Part shown: positions 1-10,639 of the stretch, one piece after another
How the letters are laid out: each line of letters begins with the position of its first letter
Position numbering within the stretch: the stretch's first letter is position 1
Source of the DNA: Gonatopus flavifemur
Taxonomy: Eukaryota > Arthropoda > Insecta > Hymenoptera > Dryinidae
Length of the DNA stretch: 64,000 nt
NCBI GenBank assembly: GCA_018340375.1
Contig: JAFFJZ010000130.1
Location: 39,782-103,781, forward strand
Direction of reading: 5' to 3'
Program-made: the position numbers and the translations under genes
The notes under the pieces: generated by a model
Told to the model about the DNA's origin: nothing
What the model saw: only the letters and a program-made list of their open reading frames with translations
Database searches by the model: none

Positions 1-128
1 GGTATCTTGTGCTTCATGCAGTGTTATATCTCATCCTGGTTCGTCGTGTTTAGCGAGAAGCTACCATCCATGGCATAATGGAGTACTGATTGATTGCAAG
101 GGGCCTCTTCCGTCTTCTGATACTTCTG

Positions 129-300
129 CACTGTTAAAAATTTCTGCATGAATTTTAATGTAAATCTACCGGAAGTTTTTTTCAAGTACGTAACTGAAAA
201 TTCATGTACAGGTTCCACAAATTTCAAGTCTACATACATTAAATTTAATGTACATGGATTTGAAATTTAATGTATGAATAAATGAAATTTGTATATGAAT
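129..300 (+). mobile_element. End of a CACTG-type element (fragment)
   Basis: A terminus reading CACTGTTAAAAATTTCT begins here and is followed by AATTTTAATGTA-type AT-rich sequence. The same terminus occurs inverted at 40,579, where it reads into similar AATTTTAATG sequence. CACTR ends are typical of CACTA/EnSpm elements. No opposite end could be found, so the element is a fragment or its limits are unknown. Confidence 0.4.
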
Positions 301-369
301 TTTCATTCGCGTTCCAGAAAAAAACTTCCAGTAAATTTTCTTTGAAACTCATTAAGGACCTTCAAGCGA

Positions 370-640
370 CCCTGGTAGAAATTTTCTCTAGTACTTTGAG
401 AGGCACTAATAAGTTTACCCATATTACTTGTGAGGCACTCATAGGGAAAACTTACGAGTAATTTAGTAGAATGTGACGCTTCACTCAACCAAATTCTAGT
501 CATCAAAACTAGCGAGGCACTCAGTAGTAACTGACCAGGAACTTGTAAAAAACTAACGCCAAATTTATGACAGCAATTATATGCCAGTAAAGATGTGAAA
601 TTATAATAATACATCAACAATAATTATTCAGTAAAATATT
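370..640 (-). mobile_element. Terminal fragment of Repeat A foldback element
   Basis: The segment starts CCCTGGTAGAAATTTTC, followed by GAGGCACT motifs, and runs into sequence that is the reverse complement of 56,330-56,500 (ATATGCCAGTAAAGATGTGA and neighbours). The other Repeat A copies end the same way (39,502-39,517 and 7,869-7,884). The rest of the element is missing. Confidence 0.55.
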
Positions 641-1589
641 TATGCTTTCCTGCTTCAAATAAACGATTGATTCTGACCAAATCTGATTGAATGAATAGTA
701 CGTACTTTGGAGCATCAATATTTGACGATTGAGCCTCAATCAGAATTGGTCAGATTTAATCAGAACCAATAGACATGCTTTGATGAATGGTACTGAATCA
801 GGGACATACAGGTGAAACAAGGGACACTTCTTCACAGAGAAATGGGGGAAAAAACGTAATCAGATCGAATGAGGTTTGAACATATTCAAGTTTCTGGATT
901 CAATAGTCATTTAAACATTTCGATTTTCGCATGATATTTGATAGGATTCAATGATCGGTTCACTTATTGCGATCCAATCAGAATCAAATGGTGGATTGGA
1001 AATAGAAAAATCGGAGATTATATTGATTGGGAATTGATACGGAAATCAACGGATGGACGAATGGGGATGAACCAGCATTTGCCCAGTAATGTTGAAACGC
1101 AATAGACAATGAGATTGAATAGGAGAAAGAACAATATAAACGGGAAATGGTGGCAATGAGAAATGAATGAGATTGAATCAGAACATTGTGCAGTCGATAT
1201 CCCGATTGAATACAATTGGATTTATTGAGCATGCCAACGAATCAACCAATATAAATACTTGAGAATCAATCGGTAAATGTACGGAGTTGAGGAATCGCAA
1301 TGAATAGGGAATTGGAACGTTGTGAGCGAATTTGATTCGTTGAAAGTTTTTCCAGTTAAAAATATTGTCAAAGGGCTGTACATTCGGAATCAGATTCATT
1401 TGGAGAATAGCTGATTCGATTCTACAGTATTCAGTGATTCATCATACGATTGAGACTCAAAAACTCACTGTAATACTGATATGCAATTTTTCATTTCTTC
1501 AAGATAGATTCAACTGAGGTTGAAAATATTCACCCAGTCGGAGTCAATGAGAGTTTTGCTAATTCTAAATCTCTCTGAGCGAGTGAGAT
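641..1589. repeat. Diverged GATTGAATC-rich repeat, no gene seen
   Basis: This stretch is made of loose variants of GATTGAATCAGA and GAATCAATCGG. It begins with AACGATTGATTCTGACCAAAT, which resembles the reverse complement of 25,815-25,850 next to a CCGGTTAAAG terminus. It looks like an old member of the CCCTGGTT-type repeats. Short frames in it have no coding character. Confidence 0.4.
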
Positions 1590-2362
1590 TCCATCAGGAA
1601 TGGGCTCTGTTTCTCAATTGGTTTCGATATGATAATGAACGATTGAATGCTATAATATTCAATGAATTGCACAATTGACCGCATCGGATTCGATAGGGAT
1701 GTAGCCGATTCAAAAAATCTATAGGCAACTGGAATTCTATCAGAAATAGGCGCTACTACTCAATCGGATTTGATAAGAACATGACCAATAGCGTTCTATA
1801 GTATTCAATGATTTACATTACGATACGGGATGGAAATCACGCTCAGCCGCTGATATACAAGGTGCACTTCTGCAACTGAGTTGTACACAGGAATCGCCTC
1901 ATTTGCCCAGTCGGATTCAATGAGCTTTCAGTCAATTTGAAACATCTGGAACCGAGTGGACCTTTATCAGTGTAGGATCTACTACTCAATCGGATTCGAT
2001 AGTGGTATGACCGTTGACATTCTATCGTATTCTTTGAGCCGCATCACGGTATGAAATGCAAATCACACTGACACGCTAATATACGAGGTACACTATTCTG
2101 AGTGTTTCGCGAACAGCAATCTCACGATTGACCCAATGGGATGTAATGAGGGCCGAGCTGATTCTGAACATTTGTAGGCGAATGAAATTTTCCCAGAGAT
2201 CGGGTCTACTACTCAATCGGATCCAATAGGAATATGACCGACTGGATTCTATCGTACTCGTCAAGTTATATTAAGATGTGGGATGGGAAGCATACCGAAA
2301 CACTGATTATGCAAATGGTACTATTCACAATGAGCTATAAAGAGGAATCGCACAACTGACCC
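1590..2362 (+). repeat. ~228-bp tandem repeat array (first part)
   Basis: Units are anchored by CTACTACTCAATCGGAT at about 1,752, 1,978 and 2,208, giving a 226-230 bp period. Each unit also carries GGGATGGGAATCACACTGA-like and AATCGCACAACTGACCCA-like blocks. The array resumes at 8,463-8,889 and again at 10,109-10,440, so insertions have split it. It behaves like a short satellite. No gene is present. Confidence 0.7.
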
Positions 2363-2584
2363 CCCGAGTCGAAATTTTGCCCCTACTTTGCTGCTAATAA
2401 TGCTGTTTTCAGTAGGGGGATCAGATAGTAAAGTAGGAGCAGTTTCAATGAGATATTTTCTCCTACTTTGCCCCTACTAGTGGTAGATATTTCCTTTTTC
2501 ACCACTTGTAGGAGCAAAGTAGGTGCAAGATTTATCCTCTACTTTGACCCTACCACTCCTACACGGAGAATACTGCTGCCCGAA

Positions 2585-3134
2585 AAGATTACTTTTTTTT
2601 TTTTTTTTTTTCAGTGAACCAGTAACAGCAAGATTTATAAAATGCATTTTTCCATGAGAATACAAAAGATCACGGGTGCTGTAGAAAACGTAATGGTTAG
2701 GATTCAGATTTTAAACCCGAAATTTTTCTACAGTATTCGTAAGCTTCCGTATTTTCATATAAAAATCCATTTTACAAACCTCTGTTCCTGGTTTACTAAA
2801 AAAATTTTCAAAAAGTCATATTTTCCAGTGGCATTGTTTCCGTGTATTCAGTCGATTGCAATCTCTGAAGGAACGATTAGTTCATAGTGGTAATAGATAT
2901 TTTTGTATATGAGAGAAGGTTTATTCAAATTAATTCAACGATAATATATTGATAATCATTTTCTCCGTCATATTCAAATATGTACATCTACACCATGAAT
3001 TTATTTCATATTAAATATAAAAAAGTTTTCTTACCACTTGTATTTATATGCATTTTGATAATCAAGCTTACGTGACAGTGCCAGTCAATAAAAAAGAACT
3101 TGAGTAATTTGATAAGTTTGTTTTGATTTCCTCT
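2585..3134. other. AT-rich interior, poly-T run, no gene seen
   Basis: The segment contains a ~22-base T run at 2,590-2,611 and AT-rich sequence without recognisable coding or repeat structure. An 81-codon frame at 2,642-2,887 has no recognisable motif and was not called. Confidence 0.3.
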
Positions 3135-3177
3135 TACCCAAGTAGAAATCTGACAAGGCATTGTCTAGTCAATATGA

Positions 3178-3417
3178 CCCTGGTGAAAATAAAGCGTGCA
3201 TTTGGAGCCTCACATAGGAGTGTTATTACTGTCACATGAGAGTGTATTAAGAGTCAATTGGCGCAGTTGAGCGTGGATCGAGCGTGGAGAAAAGCATTCA
3301 TGCACGCTGTACTCACGCTTATATTGAAGTAAGCGTGCATTGAACACGTATATTGGCCAGAATCACGTTATTGGTACGCTGTTTGAACTTTATGTGCACG
3401 CCGTTTTTTCGCCAGGG
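3178..3417. mobile_element. CCCTGGTG MITE, 240 bp, copy 1
   Basis: Inverted ends are CCCTGGTGAAAA and TTTTTCGCCAGGG, with a GA duplication at 3,176-3,177 and 3,418-3,419. The unoccupied site is present in the other Repeat A copy at about 53,770-53,785 (CAATATGAGGCCCC), so the 2-bp target duplication is read directly. A second copy of the same MITE lies at 44,391-44,628. It is non-coding and carries several GCGTGCA-type motifs. Confidence 0.85.
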
Positions 3418-4212
3418 GAGGCCCCTGTAGGGATTTCATAGGGAACTTCTAGTTGAGATAAACTAGCAAGTTACTCACCGGTTACTTACAATATATATTA
3501 GACAAGTGAAACTCTCAAAAAACTATGGAGGATTTTTATAAGTATATCTAGACTGTTACTACACTTGTAAGCCTCGTCAGAAATCATTGAGGCCCTTTCA
3601 AGATTTATTTGCCAGAAGATGGCAGTGTAATCTATGAGCCTGTGTGAAAATTGCAGTTCGGTTGACAGATGTAAGGTTAAATTTATGTGATCAAAAAATG
3701 GATGAATTATTTTTGTGAAATGTGTGGTGGTTATTTCTTGAATAATGTGTATCAAAAATCTGTTAGTAAGTGCGAAATGAATTAGTAAATCAGTCATAGC
3801 TGTTGTAACATGTCAAAAAATCGTAATTTGCTGATGTGGTGGAAATGAATTCTATTCGAATACACGACAATATCAACAACAACAATATCAATATCAATCA
3901 ATATCAATATTGATTTACATCAATATTCCTCGGAAAAAAAAACTCACATTAAATTTCTCAAAACTCACATTTCTCAAAAAACTCACATTAATTTTGGAAT
4001 AATATGAGTCACGAAGAACTCATTTGATCAAAATATTTCAACCGAATGTTTAGAATGAATTTCAAAAAGCTTGAATTATTTACTTTGTAACGTGCACTGA
4101 AATTTTCCAAATTTCTTGCCCCTGAAAACATTTTTTCTCCATTACTCCCTTGCAATCAATAAGATAGTCAGACAGGACCTACTACTTACAGAGATCCGTA
4201 CGCATATGACTA

Positions 4213-4416
4213 ATGAGCGAGAAACCTGTGAGTAACCCTCACCTTCTCGACGCCCTCAACATCGATACAATAGTATCCTTCTCTTCCGACCCAAACCTGT
4301 TAAGAAATATAGTTCTCCGCCTTACCAACCTCTCAATGCAACCAAGAAGAAACGAAGAAAATGTGCTACGTGAGAGATATTCGGTAAGACGAATCCTCGA
4401 TGAGTTATCATTGTAA
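4213..4416 (+). CDS. Unrecognised 67-residue reading frame
   Basis: I do not recognise this frame. Its composition is more protein-like than its surroundings: leucine- and arginine-containing, with a stretch of hydrophobic residues around positions 9-40 and a charged C-terminus (EENVLRERYSVRRILDELSL). An acceptor-like TACTACTTACAG lies just upstream (about 4,181-4,192), so it may be an exon rather than a complete gene. It sits inside the TG...CA insertion and could be cargo of that element. It may also be chance. Confidence 0.25.
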   Translation: MSEKPVSNPHLLDALNIDTIVSFSSDPNLLRNIVLRLTNLSMQPRRNEENVLRERYSVRRILDELSL

Positions 4417-5319
4417 ACAATGGCCGAATCATAAACAACCCCGCATTCCGTAGACGAGTAACTCTACTCTTGTCGCCAAGTCAAATTATTTTCATATTTC
4501 GAATGCAAGCCTCAGTAGCAGTTTTCATCGACAACTGAATAAAATGAATGATTCCTTTCATATTTATTCCAACTTTCAGGTGGACATCATAGTAGTTATA
4601 AGGAACACTCTCTTATCTTCTCATACCGCACAACTAATTCCAAAGTATTCCAAAAGAATTCATAATGTATTCACATCATGCCATAGAATTCCGAAAATTA
4701 AATACTGAATGAAAACCTGTCCTTCACGAATTCCCCATGGAAAATAATAGAAATTACCATTTGTTATTCGATACAATCGATTATTCCTTCCATGCATCAA
4801 AGACCGTTCGTATAAGTGCATTCTTGTTGCACATAATGGACTAAATATTTTCAAAATTCAGAGCACGTAAAATGACAACTACACCATTGGATAGAATAGA
4901 AAGATTTCGGTGAACGATGAAATTATCGTGAAATGATTTTATTTCTCTCCCCTAGATAGACTAATAGTTGGTAAGAAACATTTTCATTAATGAATGAACA
5001 AAGTATTGATGGAAATCAAAACTCTCGTTTTGATCAAATTTTAATTTGTAAACTTCGTTCATTCCTCATAAATACCTGTAAGACAAAAAATTTTCAAGTA
5101 ATGTATATAAGTCAAGTACACGAACGCTCGACGCAGAGCAACGCTAGACATCGAGAGTTGGGTGCAAGATAAAAAAATCAGATGATTTCGAAGATGATTA
5201 AGTTCATGATTCAACACCTCGACAGCTTCTAGTCCAGTGATTTCAAGTCCTCATTGGTGCGGACAAGAACATTTCCCACCAAGAGACCCTTGACCAATCA
5301 TTGTCTTAGAAGGAAGCTC

Positions 5320-5410
5320 GAACCCTTTAAATACGGCGAGTTTCTGCTAATGAATTAACAATATTTCTTTGCCTCGCGACAACGCATATTATATTCACTG
5401 TTACTACCGC
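5320..5410 (+). promoter_or_regulatory. Promoter-like patch (TTTAAATA and downstream initiator-like site)
   Basis: CCTTTAAATACGGCG at about 5,328 resembles a TATA element, and TTCACTGTTAC about 60 bases downstream is initiator-like. It lies ~500 bases upstream of the exon-like frame at 5,880. This is inferred from motif and position only. Confidence 0.2.
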
Positions 5411-5879
5411 TGATTCTTCAAACTTCTTTTCCTTCAACCTACTGAACCGGGAACACACGTTTAACCCGTGTGTCACCTAACATCATATTTTTTTGAAAAG
5501 AAAAGAACATAGTCCTTTTCAGGACTATTCGAAATTATAAATATTTTCAAAAATTCAACTCTGCGGTCCTGAGTTACGAAAACCAGGTCCACAAGTAGAA
5601 AGCGCAATCCGCCCATAACGAGATTAGTTTCTTTGAGAAACTCTGGGGAAAAAGGAACCTTGTTTCCTTTTTTCTGTTTTCTTCTTTTTTCTTCTCACCA
5701 GTGTTTTTGTGTTTTTTTTTGTGCGTGCTCTTATCCTTCCTTGTGAAAAGTGATTTTTTTTTGTAATGGAAAGAATTCAATGGAAACCACCTTCCCTTTT
5801 TCTCTTTTATTAGAATTTTCTTTCAAAATCATCGCAATTCAACTCGAGTCAACTTCAAGGTTTTTTTTGGTTTTTTATA

Positions 5880-6143
5880 GTGAGGGACCGGGTGAACAAA
5901 AGGATAACTCAAATTAAAAGATTAATTCGTAGCATTCATCAGCGCATCGCGGAACGGGATGAAAAGGCAGACCGCGGTGATCTTCCCCCTCCGGGACCCA
6001 AACTAAGAATTTTTCTGAGAAACGGGGCGCGAGATGATAAAAATCTCGTTCGTTATACAAGAGAGTTAGAAAACTTAAACTTATTTCTAGCATCTCTTGA
6101 CATTAGAGGCGAACTTTTCGCTCCTAAAGAAAATTGGGATTAA
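5880..6143 (+). CDS. Unrecognised exon-like frame, basic and coiled-coil-like, 87 residues
   Basis: The frame opens right after a pyrimidine tract ending TTTTTTATAG, a good 3' splice site, so it is more likely an internal or last exon than an ATG-started gene (its first codon is GTG). The product is strongly basic at the start, heptad-like over about residues 5-33, has a PPPGP turn near 37-41 and a leucine-rich second half, then stops at TAA. It resembles no family I can name. Gag-like or accessory roles in the surrounding TG...CA element are possible but unsupported. Confidence 0.35.
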   Translation: MRDRVNKRITQIKRLIRSIHQRIAERDEKADRGDLPPPGPKLRIFLRNGARDDKNLVRYTRELENLNLFLASLDIRGELFAPKENWD

Positions 6144-6405
6144 CAACCCAGTATTCTACAATCACATCTCCATGAATTCTCCCACAACTCATTCCAAACA
6201 CTAATTACTATCCCAACCTTCTACTTCTGTCAGCATTAGTGCTCGTCGTACAAGGATTCTTTTGAGTAGAGATTTCCTATCCAAACTCTTTTTCCTTATT
6301 TCCCTTCGATCGCAATGAAGCTAACTGAGTGATCCTCTTTCCCCTCCTTCTTTCCCCATACTCGACTACATGCGTAAATTTTCATGTATTCCAGGAGGAC
6401 GGATA

Positions 6406-6485
6406 TCTCTCTCTTTCTATTCATATATCTCTCTCTTTCTATTCATATAGCTCTCTCTTTCTATTCATATATCTCTCTCTTTCTC
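6406..6485 (+). repeat. 22-bp minisatellite, about 4 units
   Basis: The unit ATATCTCTCTCTTTCTATTC recurs four times with near-identical spacing. A frame through it encodes only low-complexity Ser/Leu/Tyr and was not called. Confidence 0.8.
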
Positions 6486-6551
6486 TACGATACTTCCTAT
6501 TCTTCAATCTTTCTCTTTTACTCCCGTGTTTAAAGGGTATATACATATGTT

Positions 6552-6688
6552 CCCGTACAACACGCGGACATTTCTCCGTCGCCTCCACGTCGCTTCTCCG
6601 TTCTTTCCACCTTGTATCCACATCTCCCTTTCTTCCACCTCGCCTCCACGGAGATGCGACGTGGACATCGGTGGATGTGCTGTGTGGG
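6552..6688. mobile_element. CCCGTACAACAC MITE, 137 bp
   Basis: The ends CCCGTACAACACGC and GTGCTGTGTGGG are inverted, with TT on both sides (6,550-6,551 and 6,689-6,690). The interior is GC-rich and can fold (CTCCGTCGCCTCCACGTCGC against GCGACGTGGAC-like sequence). It belongs with the CCCAYACAGCAC-ended elements at 8,890-10,108 and 29,875-29,980. Similar GC-rich foldback sequence lies near 15,715-15,885. Confidence 0.7.
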
Positions 6689-7886
6689 TTCCAACACCTG
6701 AAAGAGCGGGAATTAAAGAGTTTGAATCTAATATAAGGTCATTCACACGATAGGAAGAATAATCACTTACAACTACCGAGTAACCCTCGGAGTACAAGCT
6801 GATTGCGCTCCCCGAAGAAAGCCACGATTTCCTTTGTAGGATGAGATGTTCTTTCCCTAGATCATTAATTTTCATTGGGTAACCCCCAAAGAAATATATT
6901 GGTCAATCAAAAATTATAAACCAACTTTCGATGTCCTAGAATATTTTCTTCTCATTACATGAACATTAGTTAAATGATTTAATTAAATATTTTATAGAAC
7001 ATCATACGATTATACTTCCTAGCACCCTAAACATTATAAATTAACAAACTTTCCATTCTTTTTTCTCTTTTTGGAATAAACAAATTGTAATTTTAACATA
7101 CATGAAAAGATTTTCATTGAAAACATCCTACCCTGGTCCTTGTATGGGTAAATCCTATCTAAAGCGGGGTGATCAAAGGGGTTTTCAAACTTGATTTGGC
7201 AATTCCTTGAAATAATCGTGCGTTATTGAGAAGTTCACGGACTTTTGACGTAACAACTTGAAGCGCGTTGGATGATTTTACTCTTTAAATTGAAGAGTAT
7301 TCTTGAAGTTGAAATTTTCAAATTTGAGAAAAAAGCCTTATGTTCTGAGTTGAATTTATTGTTAGGGTGATGATAAACTTGTAGGAAGAGTTTGAAAGTT
7401 GGGTGGGATCTATATTGATCAGGAAAGTCCAAATCGTGTGGCAAAAGTTAGAAAATCTGTCAACTTGGCTCACGGCACATGGATATTCTATCAGCTTTCC
7501 TTCACTAAACGAAATGTAGGCAGGAGAAATGTATCAAAATTTAGTAAAATCAAGTTGGTACAGAGCAAGAGAGGACATATATATTCATTGGATTTTATTG
7601 GTCATTATAGAAATGTTGATAAATAAGGAAAGGCTATGTATGACTCAATTTATCGTCTCTCAATATTTTTGTTCCAATAATGTTGTATCATGTTCCTCCA
7701 AATAAATGTTATTATATTTATGAAACAGGTTCAATACACATGTTTCCTCAACCTACTAGTGAAAAGATACAAAGATGCACACAATACAAGATCATTGAAA
7801 CAAAAATATTGAGTCAGCCCTCGTCAGGAGTATAGAAAAACTCACGAGGCACTAGCCAATGACTAGGCGAAATTTCTACTTGGGTA

Positions 7887-8179
7887 TAATTCAAGTCGGG
7901 TATTCTATTCTTTATACACCTACATAAAACATTCAGATGAAAACAAATCTGAGGGATATTCATTTGGGTAAAGACAAATATGACTTGATTCTAAAAAACA
8001 AAATTTTTTGATTCTATAAAATAAATATTTATTTTAATGAAATGAATGTTTAATTTGAATCAAGTAATAATTATTAGATTCGTATGTGAATAAGAATCTA
8101 TTTGTTTTATGTATATAATTTTGATTAAATTGAGAAAATGCGCTCTATGTGATATTATTATTATTATTCGGAAAATCCA
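7887..8179. other. AT-rich spacer, nothing recognised
   Basis: This is AT-rich interior sequence of the CCCGAGTC element after Repeat A copy 1. No coding or inverted-repeat structure was seen. Confidence 0.3.
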
Positions 8180-8462
8180 ACCTGTAGGAGCATTAGGTTC
8201 TATGTAGGAGCAGTAGATTGTGGAGTAGAAAAATAGAATCAACAAATATTCGAAGCGGAGAAGTAGGACCAAGTAGTTTCTATAGTGTGAAAATAGGGGC
8301 AATTTTACTGATTGGATCGACAAAGCAGGGGCAAAATTTCGACTCAGGTAGAATCAAAAATATTCGGAGCGGGCAAGTAGGAGCAAGTAGTTTCTGTAGC
8401 GTGGAAGGAGGAGCAATTTCAGTGACTGGATTGACAAAGCAGGGGCAAAATTTCGACTCCGG

Positions 8463-8889
8463 CCAAGTGGATCAATGGGAGTTCAACCGATCCGAAACAT
8501 TTGTTTGTGAATCAAATTTCTTCAGAGACAGACTCTGTTACTGGAACCGGATTCGCTACGGAATTTTGATGGATTGGATTCTATCGTAGTCAATGAGTCA
8601 CGCTGAAGATACACAATTATATCATGCCAAAACATCCCTAACAGCACACTCCGGATTGCATTCCGTAGTCTCCGCGTGGATGCGATCTATCTCGTGGAGA
8701 TCACGGAATGCGACAGATATTGCTGTTAAGACTCAGTTTATACAAATTACACTAATTCAAAATGAGTTGTAAAGAAATCGCACAACTGACCCAGTGGATC
8801 AATGGGCAATTAGCCGATTCACAACGTATCTGTTTGCGGAATAAAATTTCATCAAAGATAGACTGTACTACTCAATCAGTTCTGATATA
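8463..8889 (+). repeat. ~228-bp tandem repeat array (second part)
   Basis: The array resumes with CCAAGTGGATCAATGGG and continues to CTACTCAATCAGTTCTGATA. At about 8,783-8,815 an uninterrupted junction (CACAACTGACCCAGTGGATC) shows what the target of the 2,363-8,462 insertion looked like. Confidence 0.65.
8636..8730. mobile_element. Small foldback, ~95 bp
   Basis: CCCTAACAGCACACTCCGG...GCATTCCGTAGTCTCCGCG pairs with the right half (CGTGGAGATCACGGAATGCG...TTGCTGTTAAG). The ends resemble the CCCAYACAGCAC family, but the right end is altered and no clean duplication is visible. Confidence 0.5.
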
Positions 8890-9235
8890 CCCAAACACAG
8901 ACACGAAGATATCTTTTCCCAGTTCTAAAGATATCTTCAAAATTCTAAGAAGTCTTGAAAGAATTTTTCTAAAAGATATCTTTCGTATTCGAAAAGATGT
9001 CTTATGCAACATGAATAGATTTCTTAAAGATGTCTTGGAGACTTCTCCCAAGATATCTTTAAGGAAAAATAGAAATCTAAAGTTCTTCAAGATTTCTCAA
9101 AGATGTCTTGCAAAATTCATAAAAATGTCTTGGAAGAAGCTTGAATTTATTCACGAAAAAATCGAACCTTACTTTCCTTCTCCTCCCTCCCCCATATTTG
9201 CATTTGTCGGCTCTCTTGCACTGTAAGGAAGTTGA

Positions 9236-9325
9236 CTTTATCTCAGCCCTTAAGGTTGCGGGAATCGAACCGCGCATCCTAGTGATGTACTTACCTTCCA
9301 GTTGACCTGAGCTTATAGAGACAGT
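9236..9325 (-). repeat. tRNA-related SINE fragment (minus strand)
   Basis: Read on the minus strand, an A-box-like AGCTCAGGTCAACTGG (about 9,298-9,313) is followed by a B-box GGTTCGATTCCC (about 9,260-9,271) with a T-stem-like CGCGGTTCGATTCCCGC. The acceptor stem does not close convincingly, so a Pol III-derived SINE or tRNA pseudogene is more likely than a working tRNA gene. Confidence 0.5.
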
Positions 9326-9329
9326 CTCA

Positions 9330-9850
9330 GTTTTGATGCTTATGATTGTCAATATAACACAGTGGAATCGTGTCAGTGGTGTACATTTTTTCAGAGGAGA
9401 AGTGATCTTTGAAAAAACTGTTATTATATAAATGAAATGTCAGATAAGTTGGTCGTGGATACCAAAGATTCTTCCTAAATTATTTCTGTATCCCAACGTT
9501 ATTGAAAGAATAACTTATTAATGAGTTTGAATGAGAATTTTTTTTGAATTTACTTACAAGAGCTGTACATAAAATTGAGCGTGAAAAGTTCAGTAATTTG
9601 TAAAATATTTGTGTCTTGAAGATTCATTAATTCCAGCGCGAGTATTAAAAAGGTTACAAAATCGTAATTTTCGCACAATTTGAAAATCTCTTGGGCATGT
9701 TTATAGATTTTTCAAGCTTTCAATTTGTGACCGAATTTATCACATGTGTAATTCGATTTATAATTAAAGGCACATTCCGGAGTGTTATTCATGTCGAATT
9801 CATATGATCAGGTATTCATGTAACTCTAAACTCTGCTGACAATCTATCTC
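9330..9850. other. AT-rich interior, no gene seen
   Basis: This is the interior of the 8,890-10,108 element. No coding or repeat signal was recognised. Confidence 0.3.
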
Positions 9851-10108
9851 TCTTAGAAAGCATATTTTGTCGAAGTCTTCCAGGAAAATATCTTTCAAAC
9901 GCTTCTCAAAAGATATCTTTAAGATTATCTTGCATGGTCGTCTTGGAGATGGTTTTGAATCGAGACATCTTTTGAAATCTTTCACCAAGACATGTCTTTC
10001 CCAACACTTCTGAAAGATATCTTCGGGAGAGAATCAATTCTTCCCTGAAGAATCTCTCAAATAGTATTCTTTTTAGATATCTTCCTAAGAACTGCGTGCT
10101 GTGTGGGG

Positions 10109-10440
10109 TAGAGACATGACCAATTGGATTCATAGTCTTCTATAGTTCACTGGTTCTATATCACGATAGAGGATGGGAATCATCACTGAGATGCCGATAT
10201 ACAAGGTATACTATTGCAACTGAGTTGTAAACAGGAATCGCTTAATTGATCTCAATCTGGATTCAATGGAGGGTTAGTCGACTCAGAAAATCTGCAGACG
10301 AATGAAATTCGTATTGAAGAGAGGTTCCTACTACTCAATCGAATCCGATCATGGTGATAGCCGATTGGATTGCATCTTATTCAATGAGTCATATCAATAC
10401 TACATGAAATCTAAACCACACTGAACACCCTGAAAAGTAT
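10109..10440 (+). repeat. ~228-bp tandem repeat array (third part)
   Basis: The array continues after the AAGATATCTT element: GGATGGGAATCATCACTGA, then CAACTGAGTTGTAAACAGGA, then CTACTACTCAATCGAATCCG. It ends near 10,440. Confidence 0.6.
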
Positions 10441-10639
10441 TATATACCTTCCTTGATCAAAAAAGTACTCAGATTCACTATTCAAACAAACCGCGCTTGA
10501 GATATTGTCGGAATCTTTTGTTTTCCATCTTATTTCATCTATTTATTTAGGCGTCAAATGTTCGTTTGTGCCTCTATCTGTCAAAGAAGTTAAAGTGCGT
10601 GTTGCCTTGTAAACGAGTCATAACTTTTTGTAAAATGAT

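Larger units (their letters stand above)
4086..7255 (+). mobile_element. 3.17-kb TGTAACG...CGTAACA insertion with ACTT duplication
   Basis: Relative to other Repeat A copies, this block is extra. It starts TGTAACGTGC, ends TTGACGTAACA, and is flanked by ACTT on both sides (4,082-4,085 and 7,256-7,259). TG...CA ends with a 4-bp duplication fit an integrase-type element (an LTR element, or a Ginger-like element with TGTNR ends). However, the first and last several hundred bases are not direct repeats, and no integrase or reverse transcriptase was seen. It contains two gene-like reading frames (4,213-4,416 and 5,880-6,143), a promoter-like patch, a minisatellite and a small MITE. Confidence 0.5.
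3137..7884. mobile_element. Repeat A foldback element, copy 1 (internally deleted, twice invaded)
   Basis: The ends are CCCAAGTAGAAAT... and ...ATTTCTACTTGGG with a TA duplication on each side (3,135-3,136 and 7,885-7,886). The body matches copy 2 at 53,738-56,570 and copy 3 at 37,621-39,517. Aligned to copy 2 it carries two insertions (3,178-3,417 and 4,086-7,255) and lacks most of the second palindrome arm. It is non-coding; frames in it are shadows of the inverted repeats. Confidence 0.7.
2363..8462. mobile_element. CCCGAGTC-ended element inserted in the tandem array, holding later insertions
   Basis: The left end reads CCCGAGTCGAAATTTTGCCC and the right end is its inverted match (GGGCAAAATTTCGACTCCGG). 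It lies between AACTGACC and CCAAGTGG of the 228-bp repeat, whose uninterrupted form (AACTGACCCAGTGG) is seen at 8,786-8,800. This gives a 2-bp duplication, CC. Both ends are rich in CTACTTTG/CAAAGTAG and AGTAGGAGCA, which look like subterminal binding repeats; the right end contains a ~123-bp tandem duplication (8,220-8,462). Most of its 6.1 kb is later insertion. It has no transposase gene. Confidence 0.65.
8890..10108. mobile_element. CCCAAACACAG-ended element rich in AAGATATCTT
   Basis: The left end CCCAAACACAGACACG and right end GCGTGCTGTGTGGGG are inverted partners. TA flanks both sides (8,888-8,889 and 10,109-10,110), and outside lies the 228-bp repeat. Both arms (8,905-9,130 and 9,885-10,090) carry many copies of the palindrome AAGATATCTT or near variants every ~20-35 bp, which look like subterminal protein-binding sites. 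Frames across them are Ser/Lys/Ile-rich artefacts. A tRNA-like SINE sits inside. Confidence 0.65.

Noticed and set aside
6329..6736. 135-codon plus-strand frame
   Set aside because: It is mostly translation of the CTCTCTCTTTCTATTC minisatellite and the GC-rich MITE.
8218..8589. 123-codon plus-strand frame
   Set aside because: It runs across the ~123-bp tandem duplication at the end of the CCCGAGTC element and into the satellite; its residues simply repeat the DNA unit.
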